From Fomes fomentarius (Eukaryota > Basidiomycota > Agaricomycetes > Polyporales > Polyporaceae): a stretch of 64,000 bases of DNA. The translations under genes were made by a program, and so were the position numbers. Of this stretch, positions 1-9,396 are shown in pieces. The notes beneath the pieces were generated by a model. The model had not been told where the DNA came from. It ran no database searches and was given only the letters and a program-made list of their open reading frames with translations. Where the stretch lies: NCBI GenBank assembly GCA_022606135.1, contig JABYQN010000006.1:2356001-2420000 (forward strand), read 5' to 3'. The stretch's first letter is position 1. Every line of letters starts with the position of its first letter.

Positions 1-33
1 AATTTATACACCCAGTAAAGTAGCAAAACGGTA

Positions 34-790
34 TACACGCCCAAACGAGTTCTATAAGTTGTGTATAACTGAGACGAAGAGCATTGGGGAGGTATCCGGG
101 TTGTAAGCCCCAATTATCCGTCGACCCGAGCATTGGGGGGACAAATATATATATAATGGCCCGATATCTGAAACCGTTAAGTGTGAGGTACGGATGCGGG
201 CGCTTGATTGCCGCAAAAGGCAAGCCTGAGCACAGAGGAGGATTACAAAATGGACCACACCACTGGGACTCGAACCCACGTCATTAGCTTGTGGCTTGCT
301 ATCCCATCACCTCTTACCACTACACCACTTTGGCTTCTTGTACATAAAGATTGTATAGCATATATCACCACCTCTGCTGGACTTGAACGAATTTTTCTGT
401 TCTCCCCCACCAGAACAAGTGCACTAGACGAGGAAGCTCTGGTTGATTCTGGCTCTAAGTATGTACATATATGCTAATATACTACAGCAAATTGATCTCC
501 AACAACAGACTGCTAGAAGATGCAGCAGCAAAGGTGTACCCATTGAAGGCACCACTTGAGATTCTCGGTGTCATCAGGCGCCCATACCATACCTGCACAT
601 TACATGAGAATAGATGTGGGTGATATGTGACATTACTTACAGTGACCTTACGCCGCTAATGCGTGACATATGCTTTTTTCACGGTATCTGTAGATGACAT
701 GCCGCGGTATGGGAAGGTGATCGGACCTGCATCGGGAAATTAACGGTCGACCTCAATAAGTCCCAGATACTATATTCGTTTGGGCGTGTA
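34..790. mobile_element. Short TIR element carrying tRNA-like sequences
   Basis: A 15-bp perfect inverted repeat (tacacgcccaaacga at 34-48, its reverse complement at 776-790) bounds about 757 bp. The outer TA on each side could be a TA target duplication, as made by Tc1/mariner-type elements, in which case the element proper is 36-788. I see no transposase-like reading frame, so it would be non-autonomous (MITE-like). Two tRNA-like stretches lie inside on the minus strand. The left edge of the window is only 33 bp away, so a larger structure cannot be excluded. The classification is inference. Confidence 0.45.
254..332 (-). pseudogene. tRNA-like sequence (degenerate tRNA or SINE head)
   Basis: Read on the minus strand, a perfect B box (GGTTCGAGTCC, complement of 266-276) follows a good A box (TGGTGTAGTGG, complement of 317-327) at tRNA-like spacing. 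The TψC stem forms only four pairs, the seven bases before the A box do not pair with the 3' segment as an acceptor stem, and the anticodon loop has no U at position 33. It is therefore not a convincing functional tRNA. A second, weaker tRNA-like stretch follows at about 370-438 on the same strand, with a B-box-like motif near 379-390. The two internal pol III promoter boxes fit a tRNA-derived SINE or dead tRNA copies. Confidence 0.5.
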
Positions 791-850
791 GTGTCCCACG
801 AGATCGCACTTCTGTCCTGCGTTTAACGGCTACCTATGGCGATATCGCAC

Positions 851-1724
851 GCAAGGGGTAATATTGTCCACTGGGATCGATATCTTGTCCATGGAAAAAC
901 CGATCCACTCAGGATTATTATCAGTATGTGGTCAACACTTATATAACGATGTGGTCAACCTCGGGGACTGGTTTATGTCCTGCTTTCCGGAGGTAATCTG
1001 TCAGTATCCCGGCGCTATTCTGTCCCTATGGTTCACCTTTCCTGTCCGCACTTTTACCCAGCTTCCCCTTCCTAGCCTACCACCCAGAAAAATTGGAAAG
1101 CACACTCATGGTACTCTTTATAGTGCAGGAAAATTATTCTACACGTTGTACAGTCCCTGATGTTGAATGTATGGCATGATTTCATGGGTGGCCCACACAG
1201 GCGCCCAACCGCTTACGAATGTCCACCCAAATTCGGTCACGTTAGCCGCTGGAAGTACTTCGGGTAATGGGGAGGTCATGGAAGCGCCTGTGGAAGCGAG
1301 TGTTGGCGCCCACAAAAATGTGGACCTTGCGATGGAAATTGTGGGGGCCTCATAGCTCCTAGGGAAGAAAGAAAAATTTTACATTAAAGAGGGTGTGTAG
1401 GATTTTGGGTGTACAAAAAAGGAGGTGGAGGGGGCCAGTGGTTGTCGAGCTGTAAAAGTGTGGACAGGAAATGCGATATGGCCAGGAGCCCTTATTTGGA
1501 GGACAGAATTGCGATCCCACGGGACAATATACCGTTTTGCAACGGATATGGACAGAATAGCGCCGGGTATTGTGGCAATTTACCTCCGGGAAGCAGGACA
1601 TTATCCAGTCCTGGGGTCGACCAATGCGCCAAAATAGGTGAACCTTTACTGGATAATAAATGCAGGCACGATAGGCATGTGCGGGGACAAGATATCGATC
1701 TCAGTGTACAATATTACCCCTTGC
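851..1724. mobile_element. Fold-back DNA element with long diverged inverted arms
   Basis: The ends are a 17-bp perfect inverted repeat (gcaaggggtaatattgt at 851-867, complement at 1708-1724) that continues with few mismatches for about 42 bp. Inside, roughly 965-1160 is again an inverted, clearly diverged copy of roughly 1359-1601: both arms encode the chance peptide beginning MSCFPEV when read inward. The spacer is about 1161-1358. No transposase frame is visible and I could not identify a target-site duplication. It ends 37 bp beyond the ALG8 stop codon, so it probably lies in or next to the ALG8 3' UTR. Confidence 0.6.
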
Positions 1725-1761
1725 AGTAAAGTACGATAAGATAGACGCCTTCGATGCATGT

Positions 1762-4087
1762 TCAATCTGATCTTGTAAGGTAGATTACAGATAAACGAAC
1801 GAAAGACCATACAAGCCCTACCGCGCAATACACACTGGTCAACATCAAAGGCAGAAATTCGAACGCAGACGTCTTGTCGTTTGCGTGCTCCGACACCCCA
1901 GCGGTGTCCGACGTAACCCCAGTGCTCCGACGCTCGGTCAGCAAAGGGAACACCGTGACGAACACTTGTAACAATGGGAAACCCGCCAAGTAGGACCTCT
2001 CAAGTACGTCAATGACCACGTAGGGAATTGTCCTTGGGAATCTAAGTTACGTATCAGCAGAGTATATGCAAGAGTCTGAAAGAGCAAGCTTACTGGTAGA
2101 CCTGGCGATGGATGGGGCGTAGAACGAATACAGCCCAGAGAACTGAGTATACAATCTTGACCAAAGTTTCTGAAGCATGATGAGTGTCGTGCATCAGTAG
2201 AATCGTGCAATAGCCTAGTACGGACCTGCTGGAGTGAAGAGTAGCGGGAATAGAGAGTATACTCCCGCCACCGAAGCGATGGTGAAAGTCCGGAAGTACT
2301 CGTTGTTCTCAGCTGCGAGCAAACTGCGAGCCCACGTTAACTCGGGGCTTCTTCGAAGTTCAGGCGTGACTAACCTAAGAGGCACGAGAACGAGGAGAAT
2401 TGCTTTCTCATGCACATGCCAACCGAACATGTAGGAAGTGAAACCACAAAGCGTCAATGCGGTCACGAATGATTTGTACGATGTGTTTGTCCAGAGCTTC
2501 CCCATGTAGATCTATGAAGGCACCATAAACTCCGTGGTGTACGATTTGGTCTCATTAACGTACCGTTTGAAACGCAACCGTGATTGCAAACGTATGGATC
2601 GGCTTGACTGTCGGCAAAACCGCAAACACGGTATCCCCCACCAGGCCCCTTGATGTGGAAGTAACCCCTGACTCGTTGATCGACAGCCCATCAAGTTGTC
2701 CTCGACTGATGACTACACATATTCTTCAGTGGCATGCTATGGGAGGGAATGCGACGTGAATAGCTCACCCTTCAATGATACGCGATCTAGAGCCGTCACT
2801 AATGCCCAAACGTTGGGTGCCCAATACGCGTGGTTTAAACCCCGGGTGAACGGGAATAGGCGACTGAGCAATTGAGGTAGTTGACCCATGAGTAAGAATG
2901 GGCCGAGAGATGCAAGGCAGGTGAGGATCACGGCGTTCGCTAGCGAGAGGAATCGACCTGGAAGGAGTGTGTAGGTTGGCGAAAGACAGTACGAGCGGAG
3001 TAGGTATATGAAGTATGCCGGCTATTGTGACTTCAGCACTGGTAATGCGGTAGACAAAGACTACGCACCGCAAGATATAGGTAGATGTGCTTGAAGTTCA
3101 GCAACACCGCAAATAGAAAGCCGCTAGCTAGTTTGCGGTCCTGAATAGAAGTGTCAGCGGGAGGGAATTAGGCATGATGAATATAGAGCGACTGTACGTT
3201 CCGAGCCATGAGGATAGACCAAAGGAGGATTCCGAACATGAAACCGTTGTACTGAAAATGTATGTGATCCACAATGAGAAAGCCAGGGTGGAGGAACAGA
3301 GAAGCGGATATGATGCGCTGCATGGCAGGATTCTCTGCCCCACGAATGAATCTGAGATGATTATTTGAGCCGCTGTTTTGTGTGAAGGTATATGCGTCCT
3401 AACTTGAGCACTGCAACTCCGAGAACAAGTTCGGTGACTATCACTGTTGCCCGCTGGTAGGCGACAACGGACCATGCATCATAGTTCAAGTTGTTCAAGT
3501 CAACTATCCGAGGGTCGACGAGATACGCTGGGAATGATAGCAGCTTCTCGAAGTAGGCAAAGAATGGCGGATAGTCGAGGGCTTGGGTAGTCAGACTTCA
3601 TGCATCATAAACTGGTACGAGCATACTCACTCCATTCGGATGTCGTCTGAATGAACGGACGTGAATTAAGGTGGGTTATGCGTCATCGGGGTATACTGAA
3701 CGGGCGTACATCGTAGTACCACTTCGATATTGGTAGGGAATGCGTTATAGCCAGCCAATTACGATGGACCTCGAAGTCAGTTGACCGGCTACAAGAGGTG
3801 CTCAGACAGGGCACACGTTATAGTAGCAAGGTTCAAACGTACTAGGCGGGAAACAGTAGTAACTTTAAACAAGTCGAGACAACGAGAATGTCCCATTCCG
3901 TCTTCGTCATGTCAAGCTTGAGCCATGACCACCTCCCTGGTTCTGGCGTCGGTGCTGCATCTTTGTTATCTTTGCTAGCGGTCGCACTCTCCTCCGGTAT
4001 CGAGTCTGACAAAGGATGTGCCTTCTCCCCCGCGGCGAGATTAAGAGTTGGGCGGGTGGCGACAGGAAATTGTCGATGTTGGCTCAT
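1762..4087 (-). CDS. ALG8: Dolichyl-P-Glc alpha-1,3-glucosyltransferase, ALG8/ALG6 family
   Basis: This ER membrane enzyme adds the second glucose to the lipid-linked oligosaccharide used in N-glycosylation. Twelve exons (4087-3843, 3788-3710, 3646-3631, 3581-3404, 3351-3198, 3140-3069, 3021-2769, 2712-2564, 2511-2375, 2323-2226, 2169-2094, 2032-1762) give 575 residues, close to yeast Alg8. Family landmarks appear in order: [25 protein letters not shown] (the LDYPPFF form separates ALG8 from ALG6, which has LDYPPLTAY), [35 protein letters not shown] and [12 protein letters not shown]. Exon 3 is only 16 nt. The start is the ATG at 4087. A short polar N-terminus of about 70 residues precedes the first membrane segment. 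No frame break is seen, so the gene looks functional. It is transcribed divergently from VMA21. Confidence 0.93.
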
Positions 4088-4340
4088 CACGAAGGCTGTC
4101 TAGCGTTGAAGAGTAAAAACAAAGCACAGAGTAAAGCATAGGATGGTGAACGCAGTAATAGGATGAACTGCAGTGCGTGCCAGCCACCATGCCACATTGC
4201 ATTCTGCTCACATGACATATAGACGCGTCGCTGCCCGCGTCGTGAAGCTTGTCCCACTGGACCATCGGTTTCTTCTTCTTGGCTCTAGGTCTCAGTTGCT
4301 CACGGCTGTACCATACTATCCTCTGAGGGCTCCCAGGATC

Positions 4341-4741
4341 ATGAGCGAACAGGCAGCCCCAGGAAAAATTGTCGCGCAGCAGGCGGAACAGCAGAGGTCA
4401 GTGTGCTCTATTCGATTGCTTTGCGCGCACCTGAACCAGTCTCATCGCCAGCGGGGTTCTTGGGAAGCTCATTACCTTCGCACTCGCGCTCGGTATTCTT
4501 CCTATCTCCTCCTATTTCCTTTCGAGAGATCATCTCTGGAATGGTATGTTGGCTTCGCAGGCGTGCAGGGCTGCGTGCTCATCACGTTCACTCAGGCAAC
4601 ACCATATACGCTGCGATCACAGCTATTGTCTCTGCGAACGTAGTCCTCGTCGCCTACATCATTGAAGCCGTCCGGGAAGAGTCGCGTTCGGCCGCGCGCG
4701 AGAAGCCAAAACAACCCACGGAGTCGAAGAAGGATCGGTAG
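4341..4741 (+). CDS. VMA21: V-ATPase assembly factor VMA21
   Basis: A small ER membrane chaperone for assembly of the V0 sector of the vacuolar H+-ATPase. Three exons (4341-4396, 4452-4543, 4596-4741) give 97 residues, the usual size. There are two hydrophobic hairpins: GVLGKLITFALALGILPI, then NTIYAAITAIVSANVVLVAYII. Between them sits the short loop SYFLSRDHLWNG. The C-terminus is charged and ends ESKKDR. Yeast Vma21 ends in a dilysine ER-retrieval signal; the lysine pair here is two residues from the end, so a KKXX-type signal is plausible but not exact. It shares a promoter region of about 250 bp with ALG8. Confidence 0.88.
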
Positions 4742-4813
4742 CGCGACCCCGTCAGTCCTCTTGTTCGAATTGCTATTACGCTGTCTTCATACCATACCTC
4801 CATGCTATCTGAT

Positions 4814-5520
4814 GATGCAGCCACAGGATGAACTGATTGAACGAGACCCCCACCGTCCGAACTTCTCGTTGATTGTATCCCTCACCTCTCACGCATCGTA
4901 CATACCGACGACGGAGGTGGAAGTATCAAAAGTTGCATCATCCGCAATGGTAAGAACTACCTTGGTGCCCGAACTTGCGCCCAACTTCGCGAAGTTGTAT
5001 CCTTAATTCGAAGCCATGCGCTCCCCAAAACTTGGTGCCGTACTTACCTATGATGACGTGAAGTCGGTCCCCCTCCTTTCTCGCCTCTTCAAGCGTTCGC
5101 GACCATAGTTTCCCTCATATACCTTGACTGCGATAGTCTTTGTGCACATATAGTGTCAACTCAGCACGTCTTTTACTGTCACAAGTTACGCACGACTGTA
5201 CGCATCCCTCCAGTGGCGCTCCATCTGCGACTTCTGTCACCAAGTTTGGCATGCACCGGCAAGTCTGCGAGCCATACTACTTCGTGATTTGGTATGCGGC
5301 TACCACGCAGATTCTGATCATTTTAAATGTCGAGGATGGTTGCGAGATCGAGTTCTGTCCCATCGCGGATTATCCCCTCCGTACCTCAAGCGGGGGACAG
5401 GTAGCGATGACCTCACTGTACCAGCCTACCGGAACAAATCACCGCATTTCCATCTTCAAGGTTGAGTCACAAGAGCCGAGCGACAAGGATAAAGAACACA
5501 TTCATTGCATTGATAACTAG
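4814..5520 (+). CDS. Hypothetical protein, intron structure unresolved
   Basis: I do not recognise this gene. A first exon beginning MMQPQDELIERD (4814 to about 4948) ends at a good donor (ATG|gtaaga). A later open stretch, about 5140-5520, encodes residues such as CEPYYFVIWYAATTQIL and ends at a TAG at 5518-5520. The frames must be joined by introns I could not place with confidence, so total length and start are uncertain. No membrane segment, repeat or catalytic motif is clear. It is listed because the 3' frame is long for this intron-rich region and codon use resembles coding sequence. It could also be a decayed gene. Confidence 0.3.
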
Positions 5521-5669
5521 GCGAATACATGAGATAGAGAGTACAGTGTATGACGATGCTAATATGACAATTCTATGTGTAGTATAACACTCTTCTGTAT
5601 CATGACGGTCACGATATGCAAGGAATAATATAACCTCCAAATGTAAAACATCGAACGGACGAAAGTTCT

Positions 5670-7175
5670 TCAGAAGTCCTCATCAAGGGTGCTGCAGGAC
5701 AATGAGCATCTTGGCGTGGAGTTTAGGGAAATGAAGACTCACAAGGACTTGCTTGTCGAGACCTCTGAGGTTGCACTCTGGGCTGACGCGTTGACACCAG
5801 CCTTCGAGTAGTCCGAGACACGCTTCTCGAAGAAGTTGGTCTTGCCTTGCAGCGAGATCATGTCCATGAAGTCGAAGGGATTAGTGACGCCGTAGTACTT
5901 CTCGTCACCAAGAGCAACGAGAAGACGGTCCGCAACGAACTCGATGTATTGGCACATGAGCTTCGAGTTCATGCCGATGAGCGCCACAGGGAGAGCGTCT
6001 ACGTTGCCCAATCAGCAAGAGTCCAAAAGAACAAACGACAGAACACATACCAGTCAAGAACTCCTGCTCGATAGCGACAGCCTCGATGATGATCTTGCGG
6101 ACGGTATCGTAATGAGGCCGCCTCTTCATGTGGGTGAAAAGCAAGCACGCGAAGTCGGTGTGCATGCCCTCGTCACGAGAGATGAGCTCGTTCGAGAAAG
6201 TGAGGCCGGGCATGAGGCCGCGCTTCTTGAGCCAGAAGATGGACGCGAACGAGCCTGAGAAGAAGATACCCTCAACAGCGGCGAAGGCAACAAGGCGCTC
6301 AGCGAAGACGGAGTTCTTGTCCGAGATCCAGCGGAGTGCCCAGTCCGCCTTCTTCTTTATGCAAGGAATGGTGTCGATAGCTTCGAAGAGGTGCTCCCGT
6401 TGCTTGGGGTCCTTGATATAGGTATCGATGAGGAGGGAGTAGGTCTCGGAGTGAATGTTCTCCATCATGATTTGGAAGCCGTAGAAGCAACGCGCCTCAG
6501 CGGCCTGAACCTCGTTAGAGAATCGCTCTACCAGGTTCTCGTTGACGATACCATCTGAGGCAGCGAAGAACGCGAGGACATGAGAGATAAAGTGGCGTTC
6601 GTCATCGTTCAGGCGGTTGTTCCAGTCGTGAAGGTCCTTAGACAGATCCATCTCTTCGGCAGTCCAGAAAGAAGCCTCGGCCTTCTTGTACATCTGCCAG
6701 ATCTGAACAGGGGGTCTCGGTATGTGGTTCGTGGCAATGCTAATACACAACATACCTCGTGATATTGGATGGGGAACAGAACGAAGCGGCGCTTCGACTC
6801 CATGAGAAGAGGCTCCAGGTCTACCCGCGTCAACGACGAATTAGTACGCGTCGGAATTACCAGGACGCGTCACAAGGACTCACGCTCTGGAAGATCAACT
6901 TCTCCAACCCATCGCTTAGAAGAGGATGCCACAGGTTCCTCCGTTTCCGACTCCGGAGAGGGCGACCGACGAGAGTCGTCAACAATATCGACCTTCTGAT
7001 GGTGCTTGGTGGGTGTGGACAACGACATTGCGTGAATGGCAGCAGCAGCCTACATTTGGTGGTTGTCTACGGTTAGCATGACTCGTAGGTTAATGAGACG
7101 CGTCGCGACGCGACTGACCTTCTTGGAGGGAGTTGGGGCGGGTGAAGAGACACTAGGAGGAGCAGCGAAAGACAT
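5670..7175 (-). CDS. RNR2: Ribonucleotide reductase small subunit R2, paralog a
   Basis: Class Ia R2 subunit, holding the di-iron/tyrosyl radical that ribonucleotide reductase needs to make dNTPs. Six exons (7175-7119, 7049-6884, 6820-6756, 6702-6051, 5998-5743, 5691-5670) give 405 residues. Visible landmarks are [45 protein letters not shown] (iron-binding His and radical Tyr), [15 protein letters not shown] and [11 protein letters not shown]. The last exon is 22 nt and supplies the conserved tail FTLDEDF that docks on the large subunit; without it the frame would end early at SKSL. All metal ligands and the Tyr seem present, so it is not an Rnr4-type inactive partner. The first 70 or so residues are Ser/Pro-rich. 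Paralog b lies head-to-head with it. Confidence 0.95.
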
Positions 7176-7697
7176 GGTCGGGTAAACAGTGGTCGTGTGG
7201 AGAGGCGTGCAGGCTAGTGAGGGTCCGAGACGTCGTGAGGATTAAGTGGTCTGGGTGCAAGGGTTATATAGTGCAGGATTTTCAACAAGCGGGCGTCCGC
7301 GTTGTTTGGCCGTGTTGTCGCGTCACGACGCGTCTTGAGATATAAGCCCAAGCGACGCGCGACCGTGGGAATGCCCCCAGTCAGACCACCGTGTCAAGCT
7401 TATGCTATGAGCACAAAGCCGACTAAAGCCGAGTGGTCTGGAATGGTCCGCTTTGACCCTCGCCTTCCTAATCACGTGACTGACGCGTCGCCCGTGACAT
7501 TGGTCATTACGCCGCCGCGTCTCCATTTGCGGCACCGTACGTGCGCTCCGCTGTCAGCTCTCCATCCGACTTACAGACTAGCTTTCTAACTTATCTCTTC
7601 TGTGGTGCTACGCAGTGTATATCTGCGCTGTCTACGTCTCCAAGTTAGGCACCAAAAAAAATCGACCGTTGTGGCCTCCTTTCCGCCGGACGGCAAA
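7176..7697. promoter_or_regulatory. Shared divergent promoter of the two RNR2 paralogs, with MCB-like motifs
   Basis: The 522 bp between the two start codons contain ACGCGT at 7328-7333 and 7483-7488, the MluI cell-cycle box. Three further copies lie in introns of paralog a (6846-6851, 6865-6870 and 7098-7103). In yeasts, MBF binds ACGCGT to drive G1/S expression of DNA-synthesis genes, including ribonucleotide reductase genes. That this holds here is inference. An in-frame ATG at 7602 could extend paralog b by 32 residues and shorten the promoter. Confidence 0.6.
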
Positions 7698-9099
7698 ATG
7701 CACTTGCCAGTTGTCACCCCTGGATTGCCTAAAAGCTCGATTGCCAAACGTCGACTCTCGATGCCCAGCCCTTGCTTAGATGTTACTACGGACAGTGCTA
7801 AATGCGAGGACGATCTGGAGACTTTGCAACAGAGGTTCGTTGGCGAGGTTGACCTACCTGAGCGTACGTTCATCACTTTGCTTTCACCTATTAGAACGCA
7901 TGCTCACAAAATGTATCTATAGACCTAGAACCCCTGCTCATAGAGTCCACTCGGCGTTTTGTCCTGTTTCCCATCAAATACAATGAAGTGCGTCTACCAC
8001 CACCCCATTGCTTGCCACCCTCAGTGAGCCTAATGCCCTTGCAGATATGGCAGATGTACAAGCGAGCACAAGCCTCCTTCTGGACAGCGGAGGAAATAGA
8101 TCTTTCTCATGACCTCTGGGACTGGGATGGCAAGCTCACAGCAAACGAACGACACTTCCTCTCCTACGTGCTCGCCTTCTTCGCTGCCTCCGATGGCATC
8201 GTCAACGAAAACCTCCTTGAGCGTTTCTCCAACGAAGTCCAAGTCGCAGAGGCCCGCTGCTTCTACGGCTTTCAAATCATGATCGAGAACGTACATTCCG
8301 AGACCTACTCCCTCCTCATCGACACATACATTAAGGACCCCGCCGAGCGCGTGTTCCTCTTCGACGCCATCGAGACGATCCCGTGCATCAAGAAGAAGGC
8401 GGACTGGGCCCTCCGCTGGATATCAGACGAGCACTCGGTGTTTGCAGAGCGCCTTGTCGCGTTCGCCGCAGTCGAGGGTATCTTCTTCTCTGGCTCGTTC
8501 GCGTCCATCTTCTGGCTGAAGAAGCGCGGCTTGATGCCGGGCCTCACCTTCTCGAACGAGCTCATCTCTCGTGACGAGGGCATGCACACCGACTTCGCGT
8601 GTCTCCTGTTTCACCATCTCCGCCGGCGGCCTCACCCAAGACGCGTCGAGCGGATCATCACCGAGGCGGTGGAGATCGAGAAGGAATTTCTGACAGGTGC
8701 GTTCACCATCATAACCCCGCTCTGCTTCCAGACACTGACGCGCAGTGACCCTACACGACAGAGGCGCTGCCTGTATCGCTCATTGGCATGAACGCGGCGC
8801 TCATGTGCCAGTACATCGAGTTCGTGGCGGACAGGCTCCTCGTCGCGCTCGGGAACGAGAAGCACTACCACTCGACGAACCCGTTTGACTTCATGGACAT
8901 GATCTCGCTGCAGGGCAAGACGAACTTCTTTGAGAAGCGGGTGTCCGAATACGCCATGGCGAACTTCCACCAAGGACTGTCGCGAGACGACGACTCTCCG
9001 CCCGAAACACCTGCCGCACGAGTCTTGTGAGTACTTCCCATATGTACCCTGGTTCTATCTCTCATCGAAGCCTGCAGCACATTGGAAGAAGACTTCTGA
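7698..9099 (+). CDS. Ribonucleotide reductase small subunit R2, paralog b
   Basis: Second R2 subunit, 389 residues from five exons (7698-7863, 7923-7987, 8045-8696, 8762-9026, 9078-9099). The core is near-colinear with paralog a: the 166-, 65-, 652- and 22-nt exons have exactly the same lengths, and only the intron inside the N-terminal tail of paralog a is absent. The metal/radical motifs [14 protein letters not shown] and [11 protein letters not shown] are kept, and a 22-nt terminal exon restores the tail FTLEEDF. The N-terminus ([14 protein letters not shown]...) is unrelated to that of paralog a until FVGEVDLPE. An alternative in-frame ATG lies at 7602. Both copies look catalytically intact, so this is a true duplication rather than a Rnr2/Rnr4 pair. 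Confidence 0.93.
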
Positions 9100-9240
9100 G
9101 CTCTTCTTCCCTTACCCATTTGCACTACGACACTGTACTACTAGATGCCGCACTCCACTCAATACTGTAACACTCGACTTGTAGCTTAGGATCACCTTAT
9201 TGATAGCATATACATCCTTGCTAGTACCCTACTCATAGCG

Positions 9241-9396
9241 TTAAGCAATCAAATACCGCTCCGCATTCTCCAATGAGTTCGATGCAAACTCTGCCGAAGG
9301 AACACCGCTGGAGATTGACTGTACTGCATTGGGAACTAAAGAAACAAGTAGGGCTACAACAGTGAACAGAGCAAAGCGACAATGCAGAACTTTCAT
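9241..9396 (-). CDS. Possible small secreted peptide, 51 aa, overlapping the DRG1 stop
   Basis: An ATG at 9396 opens a 52-codon frame on the same strand as DRG1. Its ATG overlaps the DRG1 stop as ATGA. The product begins [20 protein letters not shown], a convincing signal-peptide profile (basic n-region, hydrophobic core, polar c-region near AVQS), followed by about 24 polar residues ending ERYLIA. No Cys remains after the signal, so it is not a disulfide-rich effector, and the end is not a CaaX box. It may be a chance frame in the DRG1 3' UTR. It is not recognised as any family. Confidence 0.3.
   Translation of the reverse strand: MKVLHCRFALFTVVALLVSLVPNAVQSISSGVPSAEFASNSLENAERYLIA

Noticed and set aside
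864..1160. Open frame MSTGIDILSMEKP... as a gene
   Set aside because: It lies in the left arm of the fold-back element, and the same peptide motif recurs inverted in the right arm. The frame is a by-product of the repeat.
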